Shown here: positions 7,337 to 14,379 of the stretch, piece by piece
Numbering within the stretch: the first letter of the stretch is position 1
Layout of the letters: each line of letters opens with the position of its first letter
Origin: JAXDLH01 sp034666705
GTDB lineage: Bacteria; Chloroflexota; UBA6077; SHYK01
Length of the DNA: 16,001 bases
Direction: 5' to 3'
Assembly (NCBI GenBank): GCA_034666705.1
Contig: JAXDLH010000027.1
Coordinates: 1 to 16,001 of the forward strand
Program-made: the position numbers and the translations under genes
The notes under the pieces: model-generated
Database searches by the model: none
What the model saw: only the letters and a program-made list of their open reading frames with translations
What the model was told of the DNA's origin: nothing

Positions 7337-8077
7337 TTAGAACGGGGGCCAGGGCACACCGCGGCGGCCCTCGATGTGCGGGTACACCCCTTTGGCGAGC
7401 ATGAGGTCGACCCGCTTCAAGAACACCTCGATCTCCTCGCATTCGAGGTGGGCGGCAAGCAGCGTGGTCAGCGCTTCCACGCGCTCCGTGTCCTCACGGA
7501 ACTGGGCCAACTCTTCGAGCACCAGCCGTGGCACAGGGCTGCCGCAGAGGTGAATCAACACGGTGCGCACTTTCGGCACCACGTTGAAGCACAGGCCATG
7601 GTCGATTCCCCACAGCTTGCCACCCGGATCGCGGAGCACGTGCCCGGCCTTGCGGTCAGCGTTGTTGGTCACGAAATCGAACGCAGCGATGCGCGCGAGC
7701 TGCAGATCGTTGGGGTCCTGCAGCTCGCGATACGAGCGCGGTGGCTCGGATTCCACCCACAACTGCATCGACCCGACTCCGTGCGGGCCGTCGCGGACCA
7801 CCGTTGCGGGGACGAATGGCCAGCCCAGGGCCTGGCTCGTGACGTAGGCGGCGTACTCGCGGCGGTACAGCGTGCCATCGGGGAAGTCCCACAGCGGCCG
7901 CTCACCGCGGCGGGGCTTGTATACCCCCAGGCCCTGCCGGCCCTCGAGATCGAGCACCGCGCAGAACGTGAAGTTCGAGCCCCAGGGGATCGTCTCGAGG
8001 CCTTTGACTTCGCCGTGCTTCAGCAGTGCGTGCACATCGCGCGGGATATCCGGGTACCAGGTCGCCGTCATGCTCAT
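7337..8077 (-). CDS. SCO1664-family (TIGR03843) PI3/4-kinase-like protein
   Basis: The 246-residue protein matches the actinobacterial/Chloroflexota SCO1664 family, described as distantly similar to phosphatidylinositol 3-/4-kinases; the substrate is unknown. Visible features are the opening GEVKGLETIPWGSNFTF, the likely ATP-contact lysine in GVYKPRRGERPLWDFP (K54), the catalytic-loop-like FDFVTNNADRKAGHVL (133-148) and the metal-site-like GIDHG (157-161), followed by the conserved C-terminal VDLMLAKGVYPHIEG. It has no signal peptide. The ATG at 8077 lies 7 bases after the stop of the upstream substrate-binding protein, with AGGG in that gap. A GTG-type extension to 8170 would overlap that gene and shows no family similarity. 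ATG at 8071 is a close alternative. In actinobacteria this family usually sits with a DUF3090 protein and a histidine phosphatase; neither is here. Confidence 0.88.
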   Translation of the reverse strand: MSMTATWYPDIPRDVHALLKHGEVKGLETIPWGSNFTFCAVLDLEGRQGLGVYKPRRGERPLWDFPDGTLYRREYAAYVTSQALGWPFVPATVVRDGPHGVGSMQLWVESEPPRSYRELQDPNDLQLARIAAFDFVTNNADRKAGHVLRDPGGKLWGIDHGLCFNVVPKVRTVLIHLCGSPVPRLVLEELAQFREDTERVEALTTLLAAHLECEEIEVFLKRVDLMLAKGVYPHIEGRRGVPWPPF

Positions 8078-8084
8078 CGCCCTG

Positions 8085-9797
8085 CTATGCCGCGAGGTCC
8101 CACTGGGACGCGTTCCACCCGTGGCTCGACAGCCGGTGCCGCGCGGAGACGTTTTGAATCCGATTGCCAATCAAAATCGGTTCCACGTCCCAGAAGAGCA
8201 CGATGACCACGACCTGATCGCTCAGTTGGTGGAGGATCTGGCCAAGCAGATCGACACGCTCGTGTACAGGAATCGTCACGAGATAGCGGTCGACAAGTGC
8301 GTCGTAGTCCGGGTTGCCGTAGCCACCGTTCGTCCCCTGCCACCGGTTCTCCGCCGTTTTGCGCTGAGAGCTATGGAAGTCTTTCACTTTCGTCATGTCC
8401 AGGCCACGCAGCAGCTCGAAGGCCGGAAACTTCGCGCGGTACTCCTGGTCGTTCGCCGCCGACTGAGGGAAGATCTCGGGCACTGCCTGGACACCTACCT
8501 GTCGCCAGAAGTCCGCGATGGCGAGCGTAGCCTTCTGGTTCACGTCTTCGACGTTGGTGCGGATTCCAACGCTGATCCCCTGGCCTGCGGCGTCCTTGAA
8601 TAGTCCGTCAGCGGCCCGGGTGTAACCCAGATCCTGGATGAGCTGTCCCGATTGACGAGGATCGTACGGGTAGCGGACAACCTGATCCCGAGCGGGCGCC
8701 AGCTCCGGCGCCTCGAGCGTGCTGAATAGGCTGGTATCGGCCGCAGGCGCGAGCCCGCCAAGGAGCGTGTCCACCATCTGCTGCCGGTCGATCGCGTGCT
8801 CGAGAGCGCGACGGAACGGGAGTTGCTGCACAATCGGCGGATTCGTATACAGAAACTGAATGCGCATCACCACCGCGTTCCCGGGCGCGGTGTCGATCCG
8901 GCCTTCGCTCCAGCGCCGCTGCGCCTCCAGCGCCTGCTCGATGGACACCGTCTTCCCGAGTGTCAGGTCGATGCTACCTGCAAGAACGTTGGCGAAGACT
9001 GTGCTCGGGTCCGGGACGAAACGGATCTCGATTTGATCGAGCTTCGGACGGCCCAGGGCATACGCGTCGTTCGCCACAAAGGTCATGTGGCTGCCGGGCT
9101 GCCAATCCCTGAGCCTGAACGGCCCAGTCCCGACATACTCGATGCTCCAGTATGGCAGTGCGGAGAAGCCCGCTTTGTCCCGCTGGTACGCCGCCTCGAG
9201 GATGTGTCGTGGGATTGGAAAGGCGTGGTCGCGCGTAAAGAGCTGATCGGCCTCGGCGTACGGCTGTCTCCATTTTATCGTTACCGTCCGCGCGTCCGGC
9301 GTCTCGACGCTATCGACGAAGCTGAATGCCGGGTCGCGCACCTTCACGAGGTCACCTACCTCTCGATCCTGGAGGACGGCGACCGTGAAGGCCAGATCCG
9401 TAGAAGTAAAGGGGATTCCGTCGTGCCACTGAATGCCGTCGCGGAGTCGCCAGGTCGTCTCGGCTCGGCCGTCTGCCGTGACACGCCAGAGGCCATTCTC
9501 AACGCTTGGCACCGCCTCGGCGAGCATCGGGCGCAAGCTTCCCTGATTGTCGATCACCGCCAGGCCCGAGTTTGCCAGCTCGGCGATGACCTCGCTGCCG
9601 CGAATCGACGATGGGTTCAACGTGGGGTAGAGGCTGGGAGGGTCACTAAGAATCGCCGCGGTGATCCGCTTTGGCGTGCTTGGCGCGGGGGCGGATGGGG
9701 CACTCCCGCCGTGCGACGGAGCCGCCGGCGGCGCACACCCGAGGAGCACCAGAATGGCGATCGCGCACGTCGCGATGGTGCGCCAGGCACCGGCCAC
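8085..9797 (-). CDS. Lipoprotein substrate-binding protein, ABC transporter family 5
   Basis: This is an extracytoplasmic solute receptor of the peptide/nickel/opine type (SBP_bac_5), 570 residues. The N-terminus MAGAWRTIATCAIAILVLLGC ends in a lipobox with lipidated C21, followed by a Pro/Ser/Ala-rich tether. Family blocks include LNPSSIRGSEVIAELANSGLAVID, WRLRDGIQWHDGIPFTSTDLAFTV, YVGTGPFRLRDWQPGSHMTFVAND and LPFRRALEHAIDRQQMVDTLLGG. The start is GTG at 9797, preceded by GGAGGTGA with 6-7 bases spacing; a longer reading from GTG at 9878 would bury the signal peptide. No permease or ATPase gene lies nearby, so it is an orphan receptor whose partners are elsewhere. The ligand cannot be told from sequence. 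It is likely co-transcribed with the kinase-like gene downstream. Confidence 0.93.
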   Translation of the reverse strand: MAGAWRTIATCAIAILVLLGCAPPAAPSHGGSAPSAPAPSTPKRITAAILSDPPSLYPTLNPSSIRGSEVIAELANSGLAVIDNQGSLRPMLAEAVPSVENGLWRVTADGRAETTWRLRDGIQWHDGIPFTSTDLAFTVAVLQDREVGDLVKVRDPAFSFVDSVETPDARTVTIKWRQPYAEADQLFTRDHAFPIPRHILEAAYQRDKAGFSALPYWSIEYVGTGPFRLRDWQPGSHMTFVANDAYALGRPKLDQIEIRFVPDPSTVFANVLAGSIDLTLGKTVSIEQALEAQRRWSEGRIDTAPGNAVVMRIQFLYTNPPIVQQLPFRRALEHAIDRQQMVDTLLGGLAPAADTSLFSTLEAPELAPARDQVVRYPYDPRQSGQLIQDLGYTRAADGLFKDAAGQGISVGIRTNVEDVNQKATLAIADFWRQVGVQAVPEIFPQSAANDQEYRAKFPAFELLRGLDMTKVKDFHSSQRKTAENRWQGTNGGYGNPDYDALVDRYLVTIPVHERVDLLGQILHQLSDQVVVIVLFWDVEPILIGNRIQNVSARHRLSSHGWNASQWDLAA

Positions 9798-9801
9798 CCG
9801 C

Positions 9802-9809
9802 TCACCTCC
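9802..9809 (-). promoter_or_regulatory. Ribosome binding site fixing the SBP start
   Basis: GGAGGTGA on the minus strand is a near-perfect Shine-Dalgarno site just upstream of GTG 9797. It places the signal peptide directly at the N-terminus and rules out the in-frame GTG at 9878. Confidence 0.8.
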
Positions 9810-9832
9810 ACATAGCAGCAGATCTCGTCGCC

Positions 9833-9862
9833 ATTGTACGTCGCGATCCGCTGCGCTACGAT
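9833..9862. promoter_or_regulatory. Candidate overlapping divergent promoters (SBP and Rieske genes)
   Basis: On the plus strand, TTGTAC (9834-9839) and TACGAT (9857-9862) are exactly 17 bases apart and would start transcription near 9869, giving the Rieske gene a leader of about 30 bases. On the minus strand, TACAAT (9838-9833) is a good -10 box for the substrate-binding protein, starting near 9826, but it has no clear -35. The two elements share bases 9834-9838, so the two promoters could not be occupied at once. Hexamer matches are modest. Confidence 0.33.
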
Positions 9863-9886
9863 TGGCGCAATCCACCACGCCATGGC

Positions 9887-9892
9887 AGGGGG
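9887..9892 (+). promoter_or_regulatory. Ribosome binding site of the Rieske gene
   Basis: AGGGGG lies 7 bases before ATG 9900. Together with the family alignment, which begins at MLSKEQNELL, it selects this start over the in-frame TTG at 9834 and ATG at 9882. Confidence 0.6.
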
Positions 9893-9899
9893 TCGCTGC

Positions 9900-11129
9900 A
9901 TGCTCTCCAAAGAACAGAACGAGCTACTGTGCCGAGTTGGCCCAGGCACACCGATGGGCGAGGTATTCCGTCGCTACTGGATTCCGGCCTGCCTGGCAGA
10001 GGAGATTGCCGAGCCGGGCGGGACGCCACTCAAGGTGCGGCTCCTCGGCGAGGATCTCGTCGCGTTTCGGGACACGAGTGGACAGGTCGGCCTGCTTGCC
10101 GAGCTCTGTGCGCACCGCCAGGCATCGCTCACCCTCGGCCGCAACGAAGAGGGCGGCCTGCGCTGCATTTATCACGGCTGGCTCTACGACGTGGACGGCA
10201 AGATCCTCGAGACACCGTGCGAGTCCGAGCGGAGCCTCATCAAGCACATCGTGCGGCTCCCCGCCTATCCGTGCCACGAGGTCAACGGCATCATCTGGAC
10301 GTACATGGGTCCGGCGGAGAAGATGCCGCTGCTCCCGAGCACACTCTGGTTCACTGCGCCGCGCGACCACATCGAGGTCGTCAAGTTCAAGAACGAATGC
10401 AACTATCTCCAGGCGCTCGAGGGCGACTGCGACCATCCGCACGTCACCTACCTGCACCGGCGGGGCGAAGGGCTCGAGACCCCGGAGGATACGTCGCCTT
10501 CGTTCGAGGTCGACCACACGTCGTGGGGCGTGCGCGCCGTGACATACCGCCGCATGAACGGCGGCACGCGCAAAATGGTGCGCACCAATCTGTTTGCCTA
10601 TCCGTTCATCGGCTTGATCGGGGGGTTCACCGGCGCCAACGCCCGAGAGCAGATGCAGTACATCCATCCGATCTACCAGGTTCCTGCGGACGATTACCAC
10701 ACTGACCGCTATGACATGATCGTGGACATGGTCAAGCCGGCCGACGGCCGCTATCGGGCCGAGTACAGCCACGAGCTGAATCCCGATTTCACCAAAGTCG
10801 CGAATAAGACGAACAACTATCTCCAGGATCGCTCGCTGATGTTCACCTCGGTCTACAGCGGTATTCCATTCGGTAATCACACGCAAGATGCCGCGGTGAC
10901 CGAGAGTATGGGACCGATCATGGATCGCTCGAAGGAGCACCTCGGCGAGAGCGATGGACACATCGTCGCCGTGCGCCAGGGGCTCTTCCAGGCGATGGAG
11001 ACCGTGCAGAACGGCGGCGATCCGCCGGGCGTCGCCTTCAGTGCAGACCACAACGACTATAGCGACCTCTATTGCATCAGCGGGCCCATCCCAGCCGACG
11101 CGCATTGGAAGCAACTGCTCACGGTCTGA
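9900..11129 (+). CDS. Rieske [2Fe-2S] ring-hydroxylating oxygenase alpha subunit, phthalate type
   Basis: This is the likely terminal oxygenase component that adds O2 to an aromatic acid using electrons from a separate reductase. The 409-residue protein has the Rieske motif CAH...CIYHGW (C70, H72, C89, H92) and the mononuclear iron site in NYLQALEGDCDHPHVTYLH (bridging D178; H181 and H186). The family's GPIMDRSKEHLG block supplies the distal carboxylate D342. Length and motifs are those of the phthalate 4,5-dioxygenase-like alpha-only group. The true substrate cannot be read from sequence; O-demethylases and other aromatic-acid oxygenases share the architecture. It is followed after 25 bases by a 4,5-dihydroxyphthalate-decarboxylase-like gene, which supports a phthalate-like substrate. 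No ferredoxin reductase or beta subunit lies in the window. Confidence 0.93.
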   Translation: MLSKEQNELLCRVGPGTPMGEVFRRYWIPACLAEEIAEPGGTPLKVRLLGEDLVAFRDTSGQVGLLAELCAHRQASLTLGRNEEGGLRCIYHGWLYDVDGKILETPCESERSLIKHIVRLPAYPCHEVNGIIWTYMGPAEKMPLLPSTLWFTAPRDHIEVVKFKNECNYLQALEGDCDHPHVTYLHRRGEGLETPEDTSPSFEVDHTSWGVRAVTYRRMNGGTRKMVRTNLFAYPFIGLIGGFTGANAREQMQYIHPIYQVPADDYHTDRYDMIVDMVKPADGRYRAEYSHELNPDFTKVANKTNNYLQDRSLMFTSVYSGIPFGNHTQDAAVTESMGPIMDRSKEHLGESDGHIVAVRQGLFQAMETVQNGGDPPGVAFSADHNDYSDLYCISGPIPADAHWKQLLTV

Positions 11130-11143
11130 GAGCAAGATCCCGA

Positions 11144-11150
11144 GGGAGGA
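11144..11150 (+). promoter_or_regulatory. Ribosome binding site of the decarboxylase-like gene
   Basis: GGGAGGA lies 4 bases before GTG 11155. It fixes the start inside a much longer open frame that begins at 10954 within the Rieske gene. Confidence 0.75.
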
Positions 11151-11154
11151 CGTC

Positions 11155-12123
11155 GTGGCTGACGAAGTCGAAGTCCTGATTCCAAAACTGCGCTACGACA
11201 TCACGATGCCGTTGGTTGAGGGGCGCGTCCCCATCGATGGCGTCAAGCTCGTGCCGAGCAGCTCAGCTCCTAATGGCACCGTCATGAACGCCGATGGGCC
11301 GCTCGCCAGCGGCGATTTCGGGCTGGTCGACCTGAACATGGGCAACTTGCTGCCGGCAATCGAGGCTGGGTGGGAGCTGATCGCCCTGCCGGTCTTCTCC
11401 AAACGGAAGCCCGTGCTCACGTTCGTTTTTTGCCGCGCGGATGCCGGCATTCGCTCGCCGCAGGACCTGGAGGGCAAGCGGGTCTACAGCACGATCGCGG
11501 GCAGCGCGATCGGCATGTGGCTCAAGGGGCTCCTGCAGCACCGCTATGGCGTGGACATCGATTCAATCACCTGGGTAGTGAGTCGTACCTCCTGGCCTGT
11601 CTACAGGGAGTGGAACGTGCAGCCGCTCGAGGGGCGCAAGGGCGTCGTTGAGGTGCTGGTGGATGGCGACGCGGACGCCGTTATGGTGGATATCTCCGAC
11701 CGCGCCGCCTTCGAGACGCTGGAGAACGATGCGCGTTTCAACCGCCTTTTCCCGAACTACGTAGAAGAGGATCGTCGCCTGTATGACGAGACCGGCATCT
11801 TCACGCCGGTGCACATCATTGCGATGAGCAAGAAGCTCGACCGCGCGCATCCCGACCTGGGCGCCAAGCTGTTCGCGGCGTTCGAGAAGTCCAAGGCCCT
11901 CGCCTATGATGACGTCCTTAACGACCGCGCCGGCTTCTCCGTGGTCTATCTGCGTGAGCGGCTGCTGGAGCAGCAACGGGAGTGGGGTGACCCGTTCGTG
12001 CACGGCATCACGCCGAACAAGAACACGATCGACACCTTCTTCTCATACAACTACGAGCAGGGGATCGTGAAGGGGCGCTACGAGTACGAGCAGGTCTTCG
12101 CCCGCAGCACCCTTGACACGTAA
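11155..12123 (+). CDS. 4,5-dihydroxyphthalate decarboxylase-like protein (periplasmic-binding-protein fold)
   Basis: The 322-residue product follows the pattern of 4,5-dihydroxyphthalate decarboxylases, which share the fold of type-2 substrate-binding proteins: YDITMPLVEGRVPIDGVKL at the N-terminus, SGDFGLVDLNMGN (52-64), IALPVFSKRK (76-85), AGIRSPQDLEGKRV (97-110), W-x-KGLLQHRYGVD, a DGDADA block (170-175), RLFPNY and TGIFTPVHI (213-221), and TPNKNTIDTFFSYNYEQG. It has no signal peptide, so it should be cytosolic, which fits an enzyme better than a transport receptor. The start is GTG at 11155 with a strong ribosome site. It is translationally close to the Rieske gene (25-base gap), and the pair could carry out consecutive steps, dihydroxylation then decarboxylation. 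A dehydrogenase step normally lies between them and is missing here. Alternative: an uncharacterised NMT1/THI5-like protein. Confidence 0.82.
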   Translation: MADEVEVLIPKLRYDITMPLVEGRVPIDGVKLVPSSSAPNGTVMNADGPLASGDFGLVDLNMGNLLPAIEAGWELIALPVFSKRKPVLTFVFCRADAGIRSPQDLEGKRVYSTIAGSAIGMWLKGLLQHRYGVDIDSITWVVSRTSWPVYREWNVQPLEGRKGVVEVLVDGDADAVMVDISDRAAFETLENDARFNRLFPNYVEEDRRLYDETGIFTPVHIIAMSKKLDRAHPDLGAKLFAAFEKSKALAYDDVLNDRAGFSVVYLRERLLEQQREWGDPFVHGITPNKNTIDTFFSYNYEQGIVKGRYEYEQVFARSTLDT

Positions 12124-12224
12124 CGGCTCGCATCATGGGCCAAGGAGCTCAACGCGGGGCAGGCGCGAATTGGACTGTGGGCTGGGAGCGGAGCAACCCC
12201 TGGCTGGCTGGCCCCAGAACCCGC

Positions 12225-12244
12225 GGGCGAGGCATGCCTCGCCC
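12225..12244. repeat. 20-bp perfect palindrome, REP-like element
   Basis: GGGCGAGGCATGCCTCGCCC is a perfect palindrome in the 198-base gap between the decarboxylase-like and M24-like genes. It is flanked by CCGC on the left and CTACCGG on the right. A degraded copy lies at 29-58. I recall similar GC-rich palindromes in Chloroflexota intergenic DNA, but this is memory and not a search. The gap also holds a smaller stem, CGGGC/GCCCG, at 12277-12292. The palindrome could act as a transcription attenuator between the two genes. An open frame at 12113-12322 spanning this gap looks non-coding. Confidence 0.7.
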
Positions 12245-12321
12245 CTACCGGCTGACGTCGCGAGGGTGACCGCCATCGGGCTTCCTCGCCCGCTGGGCGC
12301 TGCGTTGGGCATGAAGCGCTG

Positions 12322-13467
12322 ATGCAGTCCGCAGCCCAGCCGGCCGCGCAGCCACCACCTCGCTACGTCCGGCCCCTGAACCTCGCGGCCTATCCGTACT
12401 TCAGCAACGAGGAGCGCGCGCGGCGCTGGTCGCTGGCACGCGAGGCGCTGGAGCGTGCTGAGTTTGCCGCACTCGTCGTACCACCAACGGGTGCGGCGTG
12501 GGAGCTGCCACACGCATTGGCCCGCTACTTGACTCACGTTGGGGGTGGCGGCAGCCAGGTGGCGGTGGTCTTCCCGGCGCAAGGCGGGCCAACCGCTATC
12601 ACGACTGGCGCCGCCGAGTGGGCGCGATCACAGCCATGGTGCAACCGGCTGCTCGACGCGGAGCCGTCCTTCACCGGACACATCGTTTCCGAGCTGCGGG
12701 AGCTAGGGCAGGACCGCGCGCGGATCGGTGTGGTGGGCCTCGAATCCGGCGAGCCGGGGACGCCGCATGGGATGATGGCGCAGCTACGCCAGGAGTTGCC
12801 CGGCGTGACCTGGATCGATGGGACCTTCCTCCTCGAAGCGATCCGCGCCGCGAAGAGCCGCGAGGAGATTGCCTTTCTGGAGCGCGCCGCCCACAGCGCC
12901 GTCGCGGCGCTCGACGCTGTTGAGAAGCAAGATCCGACAGCACCGCTCACAGAGCAGTTGGCAGCCGCGTTCCAGACGCTGGGCGTCCTGGGCAGCGAGC
13001 TTCCCCTGCGGGGGCCGTGGCGCGAGGAGCGCGCTGATCTACAGAGCACGACATGGGAGATCGAAGCGGCATGGGGCGGATATCGAGCCCGTGCGGCGCG
13101 CACGCACGTCAGCCCCCAGGCGAGCAGCGCGCAGCGCGACGTCGTCGCACTGGCGACTGATCTGTGGCGGGAAGCACTGACCGGCACCTGGCGACCGTCA
13201 TCGGCGATCGAACTGCGTGAGCAGGTCGCCGCCGTCATCGCACGAGCAGCGACGCATCAGGGCACTCCGATCACCTGGGAGCTTACCCTCGAGGGGTGCG
13301 GGCTCGGCGCCGATCTCCCCGCGAGCAAGTCGCCGGAATCTGACGAGCCGCTCCGGCCAGGGATGGTCGTCTACGCGCGGCTGGGGGTGGCAAAGAGGGG
13401 AGCGGCGGCGGCGTACGGCGCTTGTCTCATCGCGACGTCACGAGAGGTCCGCGCACTCACACCCTGA
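12322..13467 (+). CDS. Creatinase/M24-fold protein lacking metal ligands
   Basis: This 381-residue protein has the two-domain layout of creatinase and Xaa-Pro peptidases: an N-terminal domain (about 35-165, with ERARRWSLAREALERAEFAALVV and VAVVFPAQGGPTAITTG) and a pita-bread domain starting at IRAAKSREEIAFLERAA (174-190). The five metal-binding positions of the M24 family appear lost. The strand that should carry the two Asp ligands reads EIEAAWGGYRARAARTHV (246-263), the His motif GHGxG is replaced by GCGLG (326-330), and the two Glu regions read RPGMVVYARLGV (345-356) and a C-terminus without the usual Glu. It is probably not a metallopeptidase. Creatinase itself works without metal but uses a His not evident here. 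The ATG start has no clear ribosome site. Its link to the upstream oxygenase pair is positional only. Confidence 0.8.
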   Translation: MQSAAQPAAQPPPRYVRPLNLAAYPYFSNEERARRWSLAREALERAEFAALVVPPTGAAWELPHALARYLTHVGGGGSQVAVVFPAQGGPTAITTGAAEWARSQPWCNRLLDAEPSFTGHIVSELRELGQDRARIGVVGLESGEPGTPHGMMAQLRQELPGVTWIDGTFLLEAIRAAKSREEIAFLERAAHSAVAALDAVEKQDPTAPLTEQLAAAFQTLGVLGSELPLRGPWREERADLQSTTWEIEAAWGGYRARAARTHVSPQASSAQRDVVALATDLWREALTGTWRPSSAIELREQVAAVIARAATHQGTPITWELTLEGCGLGADLPASKSPESDEPLRPGMVVYARLGVAKRGAAAAYGACLIATSREVRALTP

Positions 13468-13515
13468 GCGGCCGGCACCGCCGTGGTCGAGATCGCCCGG
13501 AGTCAATCTGCGGGG

Positions 13516-13878
13516 CTAGCCGAGGACGTCGCTGATCTTGTCGAGCAGCGCCAGCGGGCTGAACGGTTTGGTGAAGTAGTCGTCCGCGCCGGCTTCCTCG
13601 CCGCGCTGGCGATCCGTCTCCTGCGCCCGGGCCGTAAGCATGATGACGTGAATGAAGTTCGTGGCGGGGTCAGACTTGAGCTGGCGGCAGACCTGGAAGC
13701 CGTCGAGCTTCGGCATGGCAACGTCGAGGAGAATCAGGTCGGGTTTCTCCTTCTGAGCCAGCGCGAGCGCCTCCTCGCCATTGGATGCCTCGATCAGCTC
13801 GTATTCGTCGCTGCGAAGCGTCGCGTTGACGAGCAGCCGAATCGTCGGGTCATCGTCGGCGAGGATGATCTTTTTCAA
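13516..13878 (-). CDS. Single-domain response regulator (CheY-like receiver)
   Basis: This 120-residue protein is only a receiver domain, phosphorylated by a histidine kinase and passing the signal by protein contact. The acidic pocket D8/D9, phospho-acceptor D52 in LLDVAMP, T82 in MLTA and K104 in TKPFSP are all present, so it should be functional. No output domain follows and no histidine kinase lies in the window, so it is an orphan regulator whose partner cannot be named. The start is TTG at 13878 with a weak GGGTG upstream; no ATG or GTG option fits better, because KKIILADDD is the natural N-terminus. It converges on the M24-like gene (48-base gap, no terminator seen) and diverges from the ArsA-type gene. 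Confidence 0.93.
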   Translation of the reverse strand: MKKIILADDDPTIRLLVNATLRSDEYELIEASNGEEALALAQKEKPDLILLDVAMPKLDGFQVCRQLKSDPATNFIHVIMLTARAQETDRQRGEEAGADDYFTKPFSPLALLDKISDVLG

Positions 13879-14145
13879 TTGACACCCGTCACGTTCTGCA
13901 GATTGCCGACGACGCGCTGGTCATGACGCCCAACCATGACGGACGCCCGCGCCCACCCAGCCGTCATACGGCGAGTACTTTACCGCGTTGCAGAGACGTT
14001 TCTCCACAAATCGACCAGGCTGCTTGTGACTCGCGCACAGTCGGATACATCTCGATCCTTGACCAACAACGCATTCGCATCACCGAATATTCATTCCGAG
14101 CAAGTCGGCAATCCACAGATGGCGTTCCTGGAGGTCATTGGACCC

Positions 14146-14167
14146 GCATTGGCGCCGCATTGGCGCC
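14146..14167 (+). repeat. Two tandem 11-bp repeats
   Basis: The unit GCATTGGCGCC occurs twice head to tail. Each contains the 6-bp palindrome GGCGCC, and a partial related CATTGG lies just before (14137-14142). This is a short tandem duplication in non-coding DNA; no function is evident. Confidence 0.6.
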
Positions 14168-14344
14168 GCCGTGATTTCGCCGTGGTATGCAAAAGCTACG
14201 CTACCTCGTCGCCGCCTCGCGACACATCTCATACGTCCTGCATTTACTATCGGCAGTCGTGGCAGATTTTGTTTCCGTGTCTACTGACGAATCAACACGT
14301 ATCACGATCCGCCGCGCAGCACCGCGAGCCGCATGCGGACGGCA

Positions 14345-14363
14345 TGAGACACAATTGAGACAC
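14345..14363 (+). promoter_or_regulatory. Direct repeat TGAGACAC, possible operator upstream of ArsA-type gene
   Basis: TGAGACAC occurs at 14345-14352 and 14356-14363, 11 bases apart, so both face the same side of the helix. They end 9 bases before the AAAGGAG ribosome site. This is the layout of a tandem regulator site close to or just after a transcription start. No matching regulator is in view, and chance is possible. Confidence 0.3.
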
Positions 14364-14372
14364 GCGCGTCTG

Positions 14373-14379
14373 AAAGGAG
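14373..14379 (+). promoter_or_regulatory. Ribosome binding site fixing the ArsA-type start
   Basis: AAAGGAG lies 8 bases before ATG 14388. This places the P-loop strand MRVMLYTGKGGVGKTT at the exact N-terminus, as in the family, and rules out the longer reading from 14187. Confidence 0.8.

Noticed and set aside
9924..11135. 403-residue antisense frame inside the Rieske gene
   Set aside because: It overlaps an oxygenase with intact Rieske and iron-site motifs; no domain or ribosome site supports the antisense frame.
10954..11154. N-terminal extension of the decarboxylase-like frame into the Rieske gene
   Set aside because: The extension is a Ser/Arg/Thr-rich out-of-frame reading of the Rieske gene, and a strong ribosome site marks GTG 11155 as the start.
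12113..12322. 69-residue frame overlapping the M24-like start by one base
   Set aside because: It spans the palindromic repeat, has no ribosome site or recognisable sequence, and reads like translated intergenic DNA.
13468..13515. Terminator between the convergent M24-like and response-regulator genes
   Set aside because: No stable stem with a T-tract could be found in these 48 bases.
13936..14358. 140-residue frame in the region before the ArsA-type gene
   Set aside because: No domain, no ribosome site and composition unlike the neighbouring proteins; a competing frame covers the same stretch.
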